DNA of 64,000 bases from NCBI RefSeq assembly GCF_965228805.1, contig NZ_CBDDIE010000003.1:3534001-3598000 (forward strand). Direction: 5' to 3'. Under the pieces are notes generated by a model. The model did no database searches. It saw nothing but the letters and a program-made list of their open reading frames with translations, and was not told the DNA's origin. Positions 1-8,340 of the stretch are shown here, piece after piece (position 1 is the first letter of the stretch; the number at the start of each line of letters is the position of its first letter). Origin of the DNA: JASBTN01 sp965228805. GTDB lineage: Bacteria > Pseudomonadota > Alphaproteobacteria > Rhodobacterales > Rhodobacteraceae. The translations under genes and the position numbers were made by a program.

Positions 1-693
1 GTAGTCGAAATGGTCATCCGCCATGGTCTCGTGCCGGTTCACCATCTGCCAGCTGCCAGCTGCACCGCCATGGATCACCTCGACCACATCGCGGATGTCC
101 AGCCCCGCCTTCTCGGCAAAGTTCAGCCCCTCGGAGAGGCCCTGAACGATGCCCGCGATACAGATCTGGTTGACCATCTTGGTCAGCTGCCCGGCGCCAC
201 TGTCACCCAGCCGCTTGATCACCCGGCCATAGGCCTGCATCACCGGCTCGGCCGTGTCATAGGCGGCCTGATCGCCGCCACACATGATCGCCAGAACACC
301 ATTTTCGGCCCCAGCCTGGCCGCCCGAAATGGGCGCATCCACGAACTGCCCTCCCAGGGCGGCGGCCTCGGCGGCCAGCTCCTTGGTTACCTCGGCGGAA
401 ACCGTAGTATGGTCGACCACGATCGCGCCCTGGCCCATACCGGCAAAGGCGCCGTCCTGCCCCTGGCAGACCGAGCGCAGATCATCGGCATTGCCCACGC
501 AGATCATGATCAGCTCGGCGCCCTCGACCGCCTCGCGCGGGGTCGCATGCGCGCTGCCGCCATGCTCGTTGGCCCAGGCCTCGGCCTTGGCAAAGCTGCG
601 GTTATAGACCGCCACCTCGTGGCCCGCCTTCACCAGGTGCCCGGCCATCGGGTAGCCCATGACCCCCAGCCCCAGAAACGCGCATTTCGCCAT
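1..693 (-). CDS. NAD(P)-dependent beta-hydroxyacid dehydrogenase (3-hydroxyisobutyrate dehydrogenase / tartronate semialdehyde reductase type), C-terminus cut by window edge
   Basis: The reverse strand reads about 230 residues starting MAKCAFLGLGVMGYPMAGHL, with the Rossmann GxGxxG motif at the N-terminus, then the substrate-binding motif DAPISGGQAGAENG and the catalytic region GQLTKMVNQI (Lys and Asn of the family). These features place it in the 6-phosphogluconate dehydrogenase-like family that oxidises 3-hydroxyisobutyrate or reduces 2-hydroxy-3-oxopropionate in the cytoplasm. The substrate cannot be decided from sequence. I chose the second of two adjacent ATG codons because the GGAGG sits at a better distance from it. 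The frame is still open at base 1, so the C-terminal helical domain is partly missing. Confidence 0.88.
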   Translation of the reverse strand, partial: MAKCAFLGLGVMGYPMAGHLVKAGHEVAVYNRSFAKAEAWANEHGGSAHATPREAVEGAELIMICVGNADDLRSVCQGQDGAFAGMGQGAIVVDHTTVSAEVTKELAAEAAALGGQFVDAPISGGQAGAENGVLAIMCGGDQAAYDTAEPVMQAYGRVIKRLGDSGAGQLTKMVNQICIAGIVQGLSEGLNFAEKAGLDIRDVVEVIHGGAAGSWQMVNRHETMADDHFDY

Positions 694-757
694 CATGCCC
701 TCCTTAGCATGTGAAACCTTTCCGACCTACCTAGCCTGCCCGCCGCAAAGGTCAAGC

Positions 758-847
758 AAGGCTTTTCAGGACCGGGGGGGTGGGCAGCCACAGGCCCCAC
801 TGCCCGCGCGACACCAGCCAGGGTGGGAGCCGGTCCTGAAAAGCCTT
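758..847. repeat. perfect 18-bp inverted repeat with a 54-base GC-rich spacer
   Basis: AAGGCTTTTCAGGACCGG at 758-775 is repeated exactly, as its reverse complement, at 830-847. The spacer contains smaller complementary pieces (GGGCAG and CTGCCC). It lies between two divergently transcribed genes, so it is unlikely to be an ordinary terminator. No second copy was seen in this window. It could be an extragenic palindrome or a regulatory structure. Confidence 0.6.
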
Positions 848-947
848 TCCCACCACACAGCAACCCCTCGCCGCTAGTCACCGCCCTCGCGTCCAACCGA
901 TTGAAACGCCCCGCGAAGGCGGCTATGGAAAGAGGCGTTTTCCCGGG

Positions 948-3437
948 ATGGACATAGAACTCATGGCGCTTCTGTTTCGCTGGCTTGTCAGGATCATCGT
1001 GACCCTCATCGCACTGTCGGTGGTGGGCATCGGCATGGTCTATTACCTCGCCGCGCAATCCCTGCCCGACTATGACACCACCCGCACCGCACGCGGGCTG
1101 CACGACCGGATCGAGATCGTGCGCAACAACGCCAATGTGCCCCATATCTTCGGCACCAATGACGAGGATGTCTTCTTCGGCCTCGGTTATGCCCATGCCC
1201 AGGACCGGCTGTGGCAGATGACCATGATGCGCCGCACCGCCCAAGGCCGCCTGTCCGAAGTCTTCGGCCCCCGCACGCTGGAGGTGGACGAGCTGATGCG
1301 CCGCCTCGACATCTACCGCTTGGCGCAGCAGTCCGTCAGCGTACAGGACGAGGACACCAAAGCCGCCCTGCGCGCCTATGCCCGTGGCGTGAACGCCTGG
1401 CTGCAACGCGTGAATGACGAGGCGCTGGGGCGCGGCGCGCCCGAGTTCTTCCTGTTCGCGCCGGAAATCGCCCCCTGGCAGCCCGCCGACAGTATCGCGA
1501 TCCAGAAGCTGATGGGGGTGCAGATGGCGGGCCATCTACAGGAGGAGGTGCTGCGCGCCCGCGTGGGCCTGGCCCTGTCGCCGGATCGCCTTCAGGACAT
1601 CCTGCCCGACACGCCCGGCAATGGCGTGGCCGCCCTGCCAGATTTCGCCGGCCTCTTCCCGGGCGTGGACCCAAGCCGCGATTTCGCGGCCTACACGCCA
1701 CCCCGGGACCGCCCCTTCCTGTCCCCCGTCGCGCCGCGCGGGCTGGCGGGCGCCTCAAACGCCTGGGCCGCCGCGCCCGTGCGTTCCGCCGCTGGCGGCA
1801 CCCTTCTGGCCAATGACCCGCACCTGGGCCTCTCGGCTCCCTCGTTCTGGTATCTGGCCCGACTTGAGCTGTCCTCCGGTGGGGTGATCGGCGGCACCAT
1901 CCCGGGCATGCCGCTGGTGCTGGCCGGGCGCAGCGCCGATTTCGGCTGGGGCATTACCAGCTCCTACCTAGATGATCAGGACATCTTCATCGAAGAGCTG
2001 AACCCGGCGGACCCGTCCAAGATCCGCACCGCCGACGGCTGGGCCCCACTGACTCGTCGACCCACGATCATCCAGGTCAAGGACGCCCAGCCGGTGACCA
2101 TTACCCTGGAATGGAGCCCCAACGGCCCGGTCCTGCCCGGCCACCTCTATGACCTCGACATGGTGACCCCGCGGGGCCATGTCGCGGCGGTGGGCTGGAC
2201 GCTTCTGACCGGCGAGGACCGGTCGATGAGCGCCGGGCTTGCCCTGATGCGCGCCCATTCGATCCGCGAGGGCATCGCCGCCGGCAGCATGTATACCGCG
2301 CCCAGCCAGAACCTGGTCATGGTGGATGCGGAAAACATCGCGATGAAGACCATCGGGGCGATGCCCCGGCGCGACGCCAACCACCAGAGCCTGGGCCGCC
2401 TGCCCGCCCCCGGCTGGCGGGTGGAAAACCACTGGATGGGCATCGAACCCTACGTGGCCAACCCGCAATACATCGCCCCACGCGGCGGCATTGTCGGCAA
2501 TACCAACAACAAGATCGTCGACCGCCCCTTCCCGCGCCATGTCAGCTTCGACTGGGGTGACAGCCAGCGCGTGCAGCGTTGGGAACGGCTGATGCAGGGG
2601 CGCAAGGTGCACACGCGCGAAAGCTTTATCGAGGCACAGCTGGACACCGTGTCCACCACCGCCCGCACGCTGCTGCCGCTGGTCGGCGCAGACCTGTGGT
2701 TCACCGGCGCCGCCGCGCCCGAGGGCACGCCCGAGCGCAACCGCCAGCGCGCCCTGACCCTGCTGGCCGACTGGAACGGCGAGATGAACGAGCACATGCC
2801 GGAACCGCTGCTCTACGCCGCCTGGATGCGGGCGCTGCAAACCCGGCTGATCCGTGACGAGCTGGGCCCGCTGGCCGCCGAATTCACCCATGTCGAACCG
2901 CTGTTCATCGAACGTGTCTACCGCGACGTGGACGGCGCGGGAGTCTGGTGCGACGTGGTGCAATCGGCCGCGACCGAGACCTGCACGGACATGGCCAGGG
3001 CCGCGCTGGATGACGCGCTCCTATGGATCTCGGAACGCCATGGCGGCGCCTGGGAGTCCCTTCGCTGGGGCGATGCGCACCAAGCCCACCAGGACCACCC
3101 GGTGCTGGGCCAGGTGCCCGGGCTGCGCTGGGTGGTGAACATCCGTCAATCCACTTCTGGTGGAGACAACACCCTGAACCGCGGCCTTACTTCAGGCACC
3201 GGACGCGACCCGTTCCGTAATGTGCATGCGGCGGGCTATCGGGGCGTCTATGACTTCGCCGATCCCGACAGCTCGCTCTTCGTTACCTCAACCGGGCAAT
3301 CGGGCCATTTCCTCAGCCGCCACTATGACGACCTGGGCGAGCTGTGGCGGCGTGGCGAATACATCCCGATGTCGCTGGACCCGGAGCTGGCGCGCGCCGC
3401 GGCGGTGGGCGTAACCGTGTTGACCCCGGCGAACTGA
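948..3437 (+). CDS. penicillin acylase family protein (Ntn hydrolase), membrane anchored
   Basis: An 829-residue member of the penicillin/cephalosporin/acyl-homoserine-lactone acylase family, the usual length for these proenzymes. A hydrophobic N-terminal segment (about residues 8-37) acts as signal anchor, so the enzyme should face the periplasm. The conserved GASNAWA motif gives the predicted N-terminal nucleophile Ser270, created by self-cleavage into alpha and beta chains. NDPHLGL follows in the beta chain, as expected for the family. Members hydrolyse amide-linked side chains of beta-lactams or acyl-homoserine lactones; the substrate here cannot be told. A start at 963 (second Met) is possible because neither start has a strong Shine-Dalgarno. 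Confidence 0.9.
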   Translation: MDIELMALLFRWLVRIIVTLIALSVVGIGMVYYLAAQSLPDYDTTRTARGLHDRIEIVRNNANVPHIFGTNDEDVFFGLGYAHAQDRLWQMTMMRRTAQGRLSEVFGPRTLEVDELMRRLDIYRLAQQSVSVQDEDTKAALRAYARGVNAWLQRVNDEALGRGAPEFFLFAPEIAPWQPADSIAIQKLMGVQMAGHLQEEVLRARVGLALSPDRLQDILPDTPGNGVAALPDFAGLFPGVDPSRDFAAYTPPRDRPFLSPVAPRGLAGASNAWAAAPVRSAAGGTLLANDPHLGLSAPSFWYLARLELSSGGVIGGTIPGMPLVLAGRSADFGWGITSSYLDDQDIFIEELNPADPSKIRTADGWAPLTRRPTIIQVKDAQPVTITLEWSPNGPVLPGHLYDLDMVTPRGHVAAVGWTLLTGEDRSMSAGLALMRAHSIREGIAAGSMYTAPSQNLVMVDAENIAMKTIGAMPRRDANHQSLGRLPAPGWRVENHWMGIEPYVANPQYIAPRGGIVGNTNNKIVDRPFPRHVSFDWGDSQRVQRWERLMQGRKVHTRESFIEAQLDTVSTTARTLLPLVGADLWFTGAAAPEGTPERNRQRALTLLADWNGEMNEHMPEPLLYAAWMRALQTRLIRDELGPLAAEFTHVEPLFIERVYRDVDGAGVWCDVVQSAATETCTDMARAALDDALLWISERHGGAWESLRWGDAHQAHQDHPVLGQVPGLRWVVNIRQSTSGGDNTLNRGLTSGTGRDPFRNVHAAGYRGVYDFADPDSSLFVTSTGQSGHFLSRHYDDLGELWRRGEYIPMSLDPELARAAAVGVTVLTPAN

Positions 3438-3438
3438 C

Positions 3439-3459
3439 GGAAACGGCTTGAGCGTTTCC
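3439..3459 (+). terminator. weak hairpin after the acylase gene
   Basis: GGAAACG and CGTTTCC flank a 7-base loop directly behind the acylase stop codon. There is no T-run, so it is at best a weak or Rho-assisted end point. Confidence 0.35.
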
Positions 3460-3618
3460 TTGCCGAATTGACGCGAAGTCATGCGGCACAATCCCGCCAG
3501 TTTGCAACCACGGGGCGAAAACTGGGAAATTTCCCCCTATCGCTCCCAAAGCGCTTTGGGCAGAAGGTCCCATCCGCCCGTTACGCACCCCCAGGGCGGA
3601 TACCCGTCACTCACGGGA

Positions 3619-3648
3619 GGAAGGCCGCCGGGGACACGGCGGTCTTCC
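3619..3648. other. stable hairpin between the convergent acylase and hflX genes
   Basis: GGAAGGCCGCC and GGCGGTCTTCC can pair (one wobble) around an 8-base loop, just downstream of the hflX stop on the minus strand. No T-tract follows on either strand. It may serve as an mRNA 3' end stabiliser or Rho-dependent end for hfq-hflX. Confidence 0.35.
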
Positions 3649-3660
3649 ACCGGGGGCGGA

Positions 3661-4971
3661 TCAAAGTGCAGCGTATTCCGCCTTCTGCCGTTCGGTCCAG
3701 GTCACGGTCAGCTGCCAGCCGGTCTCGTCCTGCGCCTCACCATCCACCACGCCCTTCTGAAACAGCCAGGCGCGATGGCGGCCTTCCGCAAAGGTAAGCG
3801 TCAGGGTCTCGGTCGTACTGGGTTCCCCCAGAGCGTCTTCGATGGCGACGAACAGCTCGTCCAGCCCCTCGCCAGTGATCGCCGACGTGGCATGGACATG
3901 GTCATTTCGCGACGCCTCGATACGACGCGCCTCGGCCTCCTCCGTGTTCAGCAGGTCGAGCTTGTTCCAGACTTCAAGCTTCGGCGTCTCTTCATCCAGA
4001 CCCAGCTCGGCCAGGATTGTTTCCACGTCGCGCGCCTGTTCGTCGGTCTCTTCGGCCGAAATGTCACGCACATGCAGCACCAGGTCGGCGCCCAGCACCT
4101 CTTCCAGCGTGGCGCGGAAGGCGGCGACCAGTTGCGTCGGCAGGTCCGAGATGAAGCCCACGGTGTCGGACAGGATCACCTTGCGGCCGTTATGATTACT
4201 GGCCCCCTGCCCGGTTCCGGGCAGTTCGATCTGGCGCATGGTCGGGTCGAGCGTGGCGAAAAGCATGTCCTTGGCCATCACGTCCGCGCCGGTGACCCGG
4301 TTGAACAGGGTCGACTTGCCCGCGTTGGTATAGCCGACAAGGGCCACGATGGGGAACGGCACCTTGGCACGGGCGGCGCGATGCAGCTCGCGGGTTTTCA
4401 CGACTTTCTCCAGCTGGCGCCGCAGGCGCGTGAGCTGGTCGTCAATAGCGCGGCGGTCGGCCTCGATCTGCGTCTCGCCGGGGCCGCCCACAAAACCAAG
4501 CCCGCCGCGCTGCCGTTCCAGGTGGGTCCAGGCCCGCACCAGTCGGGTGCGTTGGTAGGACAGCGCGGCCATTTCGACCTGCAACACACCCTCACGGGTG
4601 CGCGCGCGGTCCGAGAAGATTTCCAGGATCAGCCCGGTCCGGTCGAGGATCTTGACCTTCCAGGCTTTCTCGAGATTGCGCTGCTGCACCGGAGTGACGG
4701 GGCCGTCGATCAGAACCAGCTCGATCTCGGCGGCCTTGAAGCGTTGGCCCAGCTCTTCGATCTTGCCGGACCCGAACAGGTAGCCCGGTTGCGGGCGCGG
4801 CAGGGGCACGACCTCCTGCCCCGCGACCTCCAGATGCGGGAGCGCCGCGGCAAGCGCCACGGCTTCTTCAAGCGCCGGGCCGGGTTTGCGGCGGTCGGGC
4901 TCGGACTTTATATCGGGATGGAGAACCCAGGCCCGGGTGGGCTTGGCCTCGCTGGAATGCGGATCGGTCAG
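3661..4971 (-). CDS. hflX: GTPase HflX, probable CTG start overlapping the hfq stop
   Basis: Ribosome-associated GTPase that rescues or splits ribosomes under stress. The protein has the HflX N-terminal domain, the glycine-rich linker GGLGFVGGPGETQIEADRR, then the G domain with GYTNAGKSTLFN (G1), DTVGFISDLP (G3) and NKLD (G4). The first ATG/GTG/TTG in frame is the GTG at 4860, but conserved family sequence (TRAWVLHPDIKS and following) reads on upstream without a stop for 37 more codons. The only start-like codon there is the CTG at 4971-4969, which overlaps the hfq TGA as CTGA, replacing the usual ATGA. The protein would then be 436 residues, normal for HflX. Co-transcribed with hfq. Confidence 0.93.
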   Translation of the reverse strand: MTDPHSSEAKPTRAWVLHPDIKSEPDRRKPGPALEEAVALAAALPHLEVAGQEVVPLPRPQPGYLFGSGKIEELGQRFKAAEIELVLIDGPVTPVQQRNLEKAWKVKILDRTGLILEIFSDRARTREGVLQVEMAALSYQRTRLVRAWTHLERQRGGLGFVGGPGETQIEADRRAIDDQLTRLRRQLEKVVKTRELHRAARAKVPFPIVALVGYTNAGKSTLFNRVTGADVMAKDMLFATLDPTMRQIELPGTGQGASNHNGRKVILSDTVGFISDLPTQLVAAFRATLEEVLGADLVLHVRDISAEETDEQARDVETILAELGLDEETPKLEVWNKLDLLNTEEAEARRIEASRNDHVHATSAITGEGLDELFVAIEDALGEPSTTETLTLTFAEGRHRAWLFQKGVVDGEAQDETGWQLTVTWTERQKAEYAAL

Positions 4972-5204
4972 TTTTCGTCGCCGTCGTAGAGGTTGATCGG
5001 CTGGGTCGGCATGATGGTCGAGATCGCGTGCTTGTACACGAGCTGCGACTGGCCGTCCCGCTTGAGCAGGACACAGAAATTGTCGAACCAGGAAATCACG
5101 CCCTGCAGTTTGACGCCGTTGATCAGGAAGATCGTGACCGGCACCTTGGTCTTGCGCACGTGATTGAGGAAGGCGTCCTGCAGGTTCTGTTTGTCGGCAG
5201 CCAT
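4968..5204 (-). CDS. hfq: RNA chaperone Hfq
   Basis: A 78-residue Sm-like protein that forms hexameric rings and brings small RNAs to mRNA targets. The Sm1 region (NLQDAFLNHVRKTKVPVTIF) and the Sm2 signature VYKHAIS are intact. The C-terminal tail is short and acidic (DGDEN), as usual in alphaproteobacteria. Its stop codon overlaps the probable hflX start, so the two are translationally coupled. Downstream of trkH with 123 bases between them, room for its own promoter. Its presence makes the sRNA candidates near 25.2 kb plausible Hfq clients. Confidence 0.97.
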   Translation of the reverse strand: MAADKQNLQDAFLNHVRKTKVPVTIFLINGVKLQGVISWFDNFCVLLKRDGQSQLVYKHAISTIMPTQPINLYDGDEN

Positions 5205-5327
5205 CGCTTGTTTCCTTTTTTCTATCGGACTGCCGGGATCCGGCAGGGGTATTAACCTTTCAGGCGAGTATGAAAAACTATTCCGGATGTTACCAGCCCA
5301 AAAATGCGGCAGTCGAACCCGGGTGTA

Positions 5328-6848
5328 TCACCGGCGCCACGTTTCCGGGTTTAGAAGCGCGACGATGGCCAGGGTCTCCAGCCGGCCCAGCACCATGGCC
5401 CCGGTCAGGACCAGCTTGGCGGGGGTGGACAGGTCGGCGTAAGAGATCGGCTCGACCGCCGCGATCCCGGCCAGCGGGCCGGTGGTGGTCAGGGCCGAGA
5501 TGGTCAGCACCATCGCGCTTTCGAACCCCTCGCCGGTCAGCGAGAACAGCACCATAACCAGGGCCACGGAGAGGGTCATCAGCATGAAGAACACCCATGC
5601 CATATAGGCACCGCGCCCGCGCAGGTGGCGCGCCTCGCCGCCGTGGCCACCGACGGAGTTCGGATAGACCAGCTTGTCCATCTCGCGCATGCCGTGCTTG
5701 TAGAGCGCATAGACACGCAGTAGCTTCGCGCCCCCCGCCGTTGTCGCCACACCGCCGCCAACCAAAGCCAGCCCCATCAGGATCAGCCCCGGGGTCTGCA
5801 GGCCGGACCAGGTCTGGCTCGCCTCCCAGGCGCGGCTTTCGAACCCGGTGGTGGTGAGGAAGCTCAAGACGGTAAAGACCGAGCCCCAAAGCGAGGCGAG
5901 GCCGGCGAGCAGGTTCATCTCCTCATCCACCTCGAAGGCCCCCAGCCAGTGACGCAGGAACAGGAACCCGGGCACGGCCAGGATCAGAACGGCAGCGAGG
6001 CGCACCTCCGGATCCGACCAAAGGCTGGTCAGGTCAGTGCTCATCCGGTCGCGGGTAAAGGTCAGGCGCGAAATGGCGAAACACATGAAGACGGCCAACA
6101 TGATCTCGCCTCCGACGCCCGCGTTACCGCCGCCAGGCCCGCCGACCGGGGAAATCCCGCTGGTCGCAAGCGTGGACATGGCGTGGCAGATCGCCACGAA
6201 AGGGCTGTCCCCCGCCAAGACCAGACCGAGCCAGAGGATCAGGGTCAGCCCGGTATAGACCGGCAAAAGCTGCGCGCCATAGACGCGGATGCGCTGGCTC
6301 ATCTCGGCGACATGGGTGATCTGGCTGGTGCCCTTACCTTCCGCCCCCCAGATGCGCCGCGCGCGCACCTCGAAACCGCCCAGGGCCATGGGGGCCAGAA
6401 TGGCGATCGCGCCAACCCAGATGAACAACCCGCCCATCCAGCCGACCAGGGCCCGCCATAGGTGCACGCTATCGGGTAGCCGACCGGGATCGTCGAACAG
6501 GGTTGCACCAGTGGTGGTCAGGGCCGAGACCATCTCGACATAGGCATTCAGAAACGTGGTGTTGCGCACCGCCTGATGGAATGGCACCGCAAGCATCAGG
6601 GGCAGGATCACGAAGAGGCCCAGAAGTGCCAGCAGGTGGCGCGAAGGGTGATTCAACCGCGGCCGTCCCATCATCGCCAGCGCGATGAAACTGGTCAGGA
6701 AGCCGAACAGCAACGCTGCATAAAGAAAGACCCGCCCTTCGTAGTGGTCCTTGACCAACAGCCCGTGCAGCCCCGGCACCAGCATGGCCAGCACACCGAT
6801 CCCCATCAGGATCACCAGCAAAGGCAGTTTGGCGATACGGTCGAACAT
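5328..6848 (-). CDS. trkH: potassium uptake protein TrkH
   Basis: A 506-residue polytopic inner-membrane protein of the TrkH/KtrB family. The four pore-loop filter regions are visible as TTTGATLF, ATSGISPVGG, TTTGFESR and TTTGPLAG, each carrying the glycine that lines the K+ pathway. It is the ion-conducting partner of TrkA, encoded 21 bases upstream on the same strand, so the two form one transcription unit inside the ntr-hfq block. Confidence 0.95.
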   Translation of the reverse strand: MFDRIAKLPLLVILMGIGVLAMLVPGLHGLLVKDHYEGRVFLYAALLFGFLTSFIALAMMGRPRLNHPSRHLLALLGLFVILPLMLAVPFHQAVRNTTFLNAYVEMVSALTTTGATLFDDPGRLPDSVHLWRALVGWMGGLFIWVGAIAILAPMALGGFEVRARRIWGAEGKGTSQITHVAEMSQRIRVYGAQLLPVYTGLTLILWLGLVLAGDSPFVAICHAMSTLATSGISPVGGPGGGNAGVGGEIMLAVFMCFAISRLTFTRDRMSTDLTSLWSDPEVRLAAVLILAVPGFLFLRHWLGAFEVDEEMNLLAGLASLWGSVFTVLSFLTTTGFESRAWEASQTWSGLQTPGLILMGLALVGGGVATTAGGAKLLRVYALYKHGMREMDKLVYPNSVGGHGGEARHLRGRGAYMAWVFFMLMTLSVALVMVLFSLTGEGFESAMVLTISALTTTGPLAGIAAVEPISYADLSTPAKLVLTGAMVLGRLETLAIVALLNPETWRR

Positions 6849-6869
6849 GGCAGGCGGCCCCTGAAAGCC

Positions 6870-8246
6870 TCAGAAAAAGTCGATCGTGACCTGGAGCAGG
6901 CGTTCGACCTCGGGCACATCCGGGGACATGGCGAAGAGCACGATCACGTCGCCCTCATCAATGCGCAGGGATCCGGTGGGTTTGACCACCTTGTCCCCCT
7001 TTTGAACCGCACCGATCAGCACGCCTTCGGGAAAGGGAATGTCGCGCACCTTCTGGCCCGCGATGGGCGAGGTGGACAGCACCTGCGCCTCGATCACCTC
7101 GGCTTCGGCATCGCCGATCGAATAGACGCCGCGCACCCGCCCGTGGCGGATGTGACGCAGGATAGAGCTGACGGTGGTGGTGCGCGGGTTGATATAGGCG
7201 TCGACGTCCAGTGGGCCCATCAGCGAAGCCAGCGAGGGGTCATTGATCAAGCAGATCGACATCGGACAGCCCGCGGCCTTGGCCCGGACCGAGGCCAGCA
7301 GGTTGACCTTGTCGTCATCGGTAACGGCAAGGATCGCGTCGGCGCGGTTCACGCCCGCCTCCTTCAGGATGTCATTGCTCATCCCGTCGCCATGCAGGAC
7401 CACAGTACGTTCAAGCGCGTCCGCCGCCACCTCGGCCACGTCGCGATTGAGCTCGACCACCTTGGCGCGGATCCGGTCGGTGCGGCTTTCCAGCGCCTGG
7501 GCCACCGCGAGACCGACATTGCCGCCGCCCAGGATCACCACGCGCTCCTGCCGCTTGGTCGACTTGCCGAAGATCTCCAGCGTGCGTTCCACATCCTCGG
7601 CGACCGAGACCACATAGACCTGGTCGCCTGCGAAAAGCTGATCCCCAGGCTCCGGGGCAAACAGCGTGCCCTTGCGGCGCACGCCCACGACAATGGCACG
7701 CAGGGTGGAAAAGAGGTCGGTCAACTGTCGCAGAGGCGTGTTCAGAACCGGGCAGTCGTCATCCAGCGCCACGCCCATCAGCTGAGCGCGCCCGTCCAGA
7801 AAGCTTTCCGTATCAAAGGCAGAAGGTGCGGACAGGCGGCGCAGGGCCGCATCGGCCACCTCGCGTTCAGGGCTGATCACCACGTCGATCGGCAGGTGCT
7901 CGCGGCGGTAGAGGTCGGCGACAATGGCGTCCAGATAGCTCTGCGCGCGCAGACGGGCGATCTTGCGCGGCACGGAAAAGACCGAATGGGCCACCTGGCA
8001 GGTGACCATGTTGACCTCGTCGGAATGGGTGGCGGCAATGATCATATCCGCATCCGGCGCGCCCGCGCGTTCCAGGATATCGGGATATGAGGCGTGCCCG
8101 GCGATGCCCTGCACGTCCAGCGTATCGGTGGCGCGGTGCACCAGTTCGGGGTTGTTGTCGACGACGGTAACGTCGTTCTTTTCGCCCGACAGGTGGCGCG
8201 CGATCTGCCAGCCGACCTGGCCCGCGCCGCAGATGATGACCTTCAT
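6870..8246 (-). CDS. trkA: Trk system potassium transporter peripheral subunit TrkA
   Basis: A 458-residue cytoplasmic regulator of K+ uptake. It contains two RCK units: an N-terminal Rossmann fold with GAGQVGWQIA at residues 7-16 and a second with GGGNVGLAVAQALE near residue 238, each followed by a TrkA-C domain. The family binds NAD(H)/ATP and gates TrkH. It lies 94 bases downstream of ntrX and 21 bases upstream of trkH. Standard length, nothing odd. Confidence 0.96.
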   Translation of the reverse strand: MKVIICGAGQVGWQIARHLSGEKNDVTVVDNNPELVHRATDTLDVQGIAGHASYPDILERAGAPDADMIIAATHSDEVNMVTCQVAHSVFSVPRKIARLRAQSYLDAIVADLYRREHLPIDVVISPEREVADAALRRLSAPSAFDTESFLDGRAQLMGVALDDDCPVLNTPLRQLTDLFSTLRAIVVGVRRKGTLFAPEPGDQLFAGDQVYVVSVAEDVERTLEIFGKSTKRQERVVILGGGNVGLAVAQALESRTDRIRAKVVELNRDVAEVAADALERTVVLHGDGMSNDILKEAGVNRADAILAVTDDDKVNLLASVRAKAAGCPMSICLINDPSLASLMGPLDVDAYINPRTTTVSSILRHIRHGRVRGVYSIGDAEAEVIEAQVLSTSPIAGQKVRDIPFPEGVLIGAVQKGDKVVKPTGSLRIDEGDVIVLFAMSPDVPEVERLLQVTIDFF

Positions 8247-8340
8247 CGCTGTGCCCTTTCAATGACCGGCTCTGCTGGCATGGCAGACGGGGCCGGTGGC
8301 GTCAACCGCCTGCCCCGTTGGCAATATCTGCCGGACGCCC

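Noticed and set aside
3439..3459. Strong intrinsic terminator after the acylase gene.
   Set aside because: The hairpin is only 7 bp and has no T-run; kept only as a low-confidence feature.
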